DNA of 46,440 nucleotides from Candidatus Electryonea clarkiae (GTDB lineage Bacteria; Electryoneota; Electryoneia; Electryoneales; Electryoneaceae). The DNA lies in the NCBI GenBank assembly GCA_030765455.1, contig JAVCCM010000121.1, forward strand, positions 1 through 46,440. The letters are read 5' to 3'. The notes beneath the pieces were generated by a model that made no database searches, was not told where the DNA came from, and was given only the letters and a program-made list of their open reading frames with translations. Numbering within the stretch: the stretch's first letter is position 1; each line of letters begins with the position of its first letter. Of this stretch, positions 46,329 through 46,440 are shown piece by piece. Position numbers and translations under genes: made by a program.

Positions 46329-46440
46329 ATGGCCAAGGAGAAATTTGCGCGGACTAAGCCGCATGTCAATATCGGCACAATCGGTCACGTAGATCATGGT
46401 AAGACGACTTTGACCGCCGCTATGACGCTTGTATTGTCAA
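46329..46440 (+). CDS. tuf: elongation factor Tu, N-terminal part (cut by window end)
   Basis: The first 37 residues of EF-Tu: [16 protein letters not shown], then the P-loop GHVDHGKTT and LTAAMT. EF-Tu delivers aminoacyl-tRNA to the ribosome. AGGAG lies 8 nt before the ATG. The gene runs past the end of the window. The four tRNA genes upstream probably share its transcript. Confidence 0.97.
   Translation, partial: MAKEKFARTKPHVNIGTIGHVDHGKTTLTAAMTLVLS

Overview
The window looks like chromosomal DNA of a diderm (outer-membrane) bacterium, probably an uncultivated lineage. It carries outer-membrane style polysaccharide export genes, an MsbA-like lipid exporter, a heptosyltransferase-type GT9 enzyme and a menaquinone prenyltransferase. 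Dispersed short hairpins and AT-rich 14-bp repeats recall Bacteroidetes/Chlorobi-type genomes, but phylum cannot be fixed from the sequence alone; an FCB-group candidate phylum is my guess. GC content looks moderate (low to mid 40s by eye, not counted).

Layout. (1) 159-4574: a small secreted protein, rsgA, a CPBP protease with a MenA-type prenyltransferase, and the redox sensor rex. (2) 4643-9860: gyrA, sfsA and a phosphofructokinase whose active-site residues suggest pyrophosphate use. (3) 10264-12596: a three-gene, AT-richer cassette wedged between core genes. It encodes an unknown helical protein, an HExxH metallopeptidase-like protein broken by an apparent 2-nt deletion inside the HExxH motif, and a dCTP deaminase-family protein. 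This is the best candidate for an undescribed system. (4) 12665-18112: the replication-initiation block gyrB, dciA (DUF721), dnaN, dnaA, all on the minus strand, with recF missing from its usual place. DnaA boxes cluster in the dnaN-dnaA gap and again upstream of dnaA, so oriC is very probably here. (5) 18659-25651: an exopolysaccharide operon (PqqD-like, HprK-like kinase, Wza-like, Wzc-like BY-kinase, Wzy-like, methyltransferase, small membrane protein). (6) 25662-32705: rsmG, mnmG, mnmE, yidC, yidD, rnpA, rpmH on the minus strand. Two perfect parS sites flank rsmG-mnmG, yet parA/parB are absent from their usual place. rnpA carries a homopolymer frameshift in this sequence. (7) 32999-40469: an MsbA-like ABC exporter, three glycosyltransferases and a membrane-PHP hydrolase fusion. 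(8) 40833-45169: clpB, a nitroreductase and a DHH-family protein with degenerate metal-binding motifs. (9) 45475-46440: tRNA-Thr(TGT), tRNA-Tyr(GTA), tRNA-Gly(TCC), tRNA-Thr(GGT), then the start of tuf. This is the same order as thrU-tyrU-glyT-thrT-tufB in E. coli.

The window therefore covers the origin/centromere region of the chromosome. Ancient conserved blocks (dnaA-dnaN-gyrB, mnmE-yidC-rnpA-rpmH, tRNA-tuf) are interrupted by surface-polysaccharide loci and one possible defence-type cassette.
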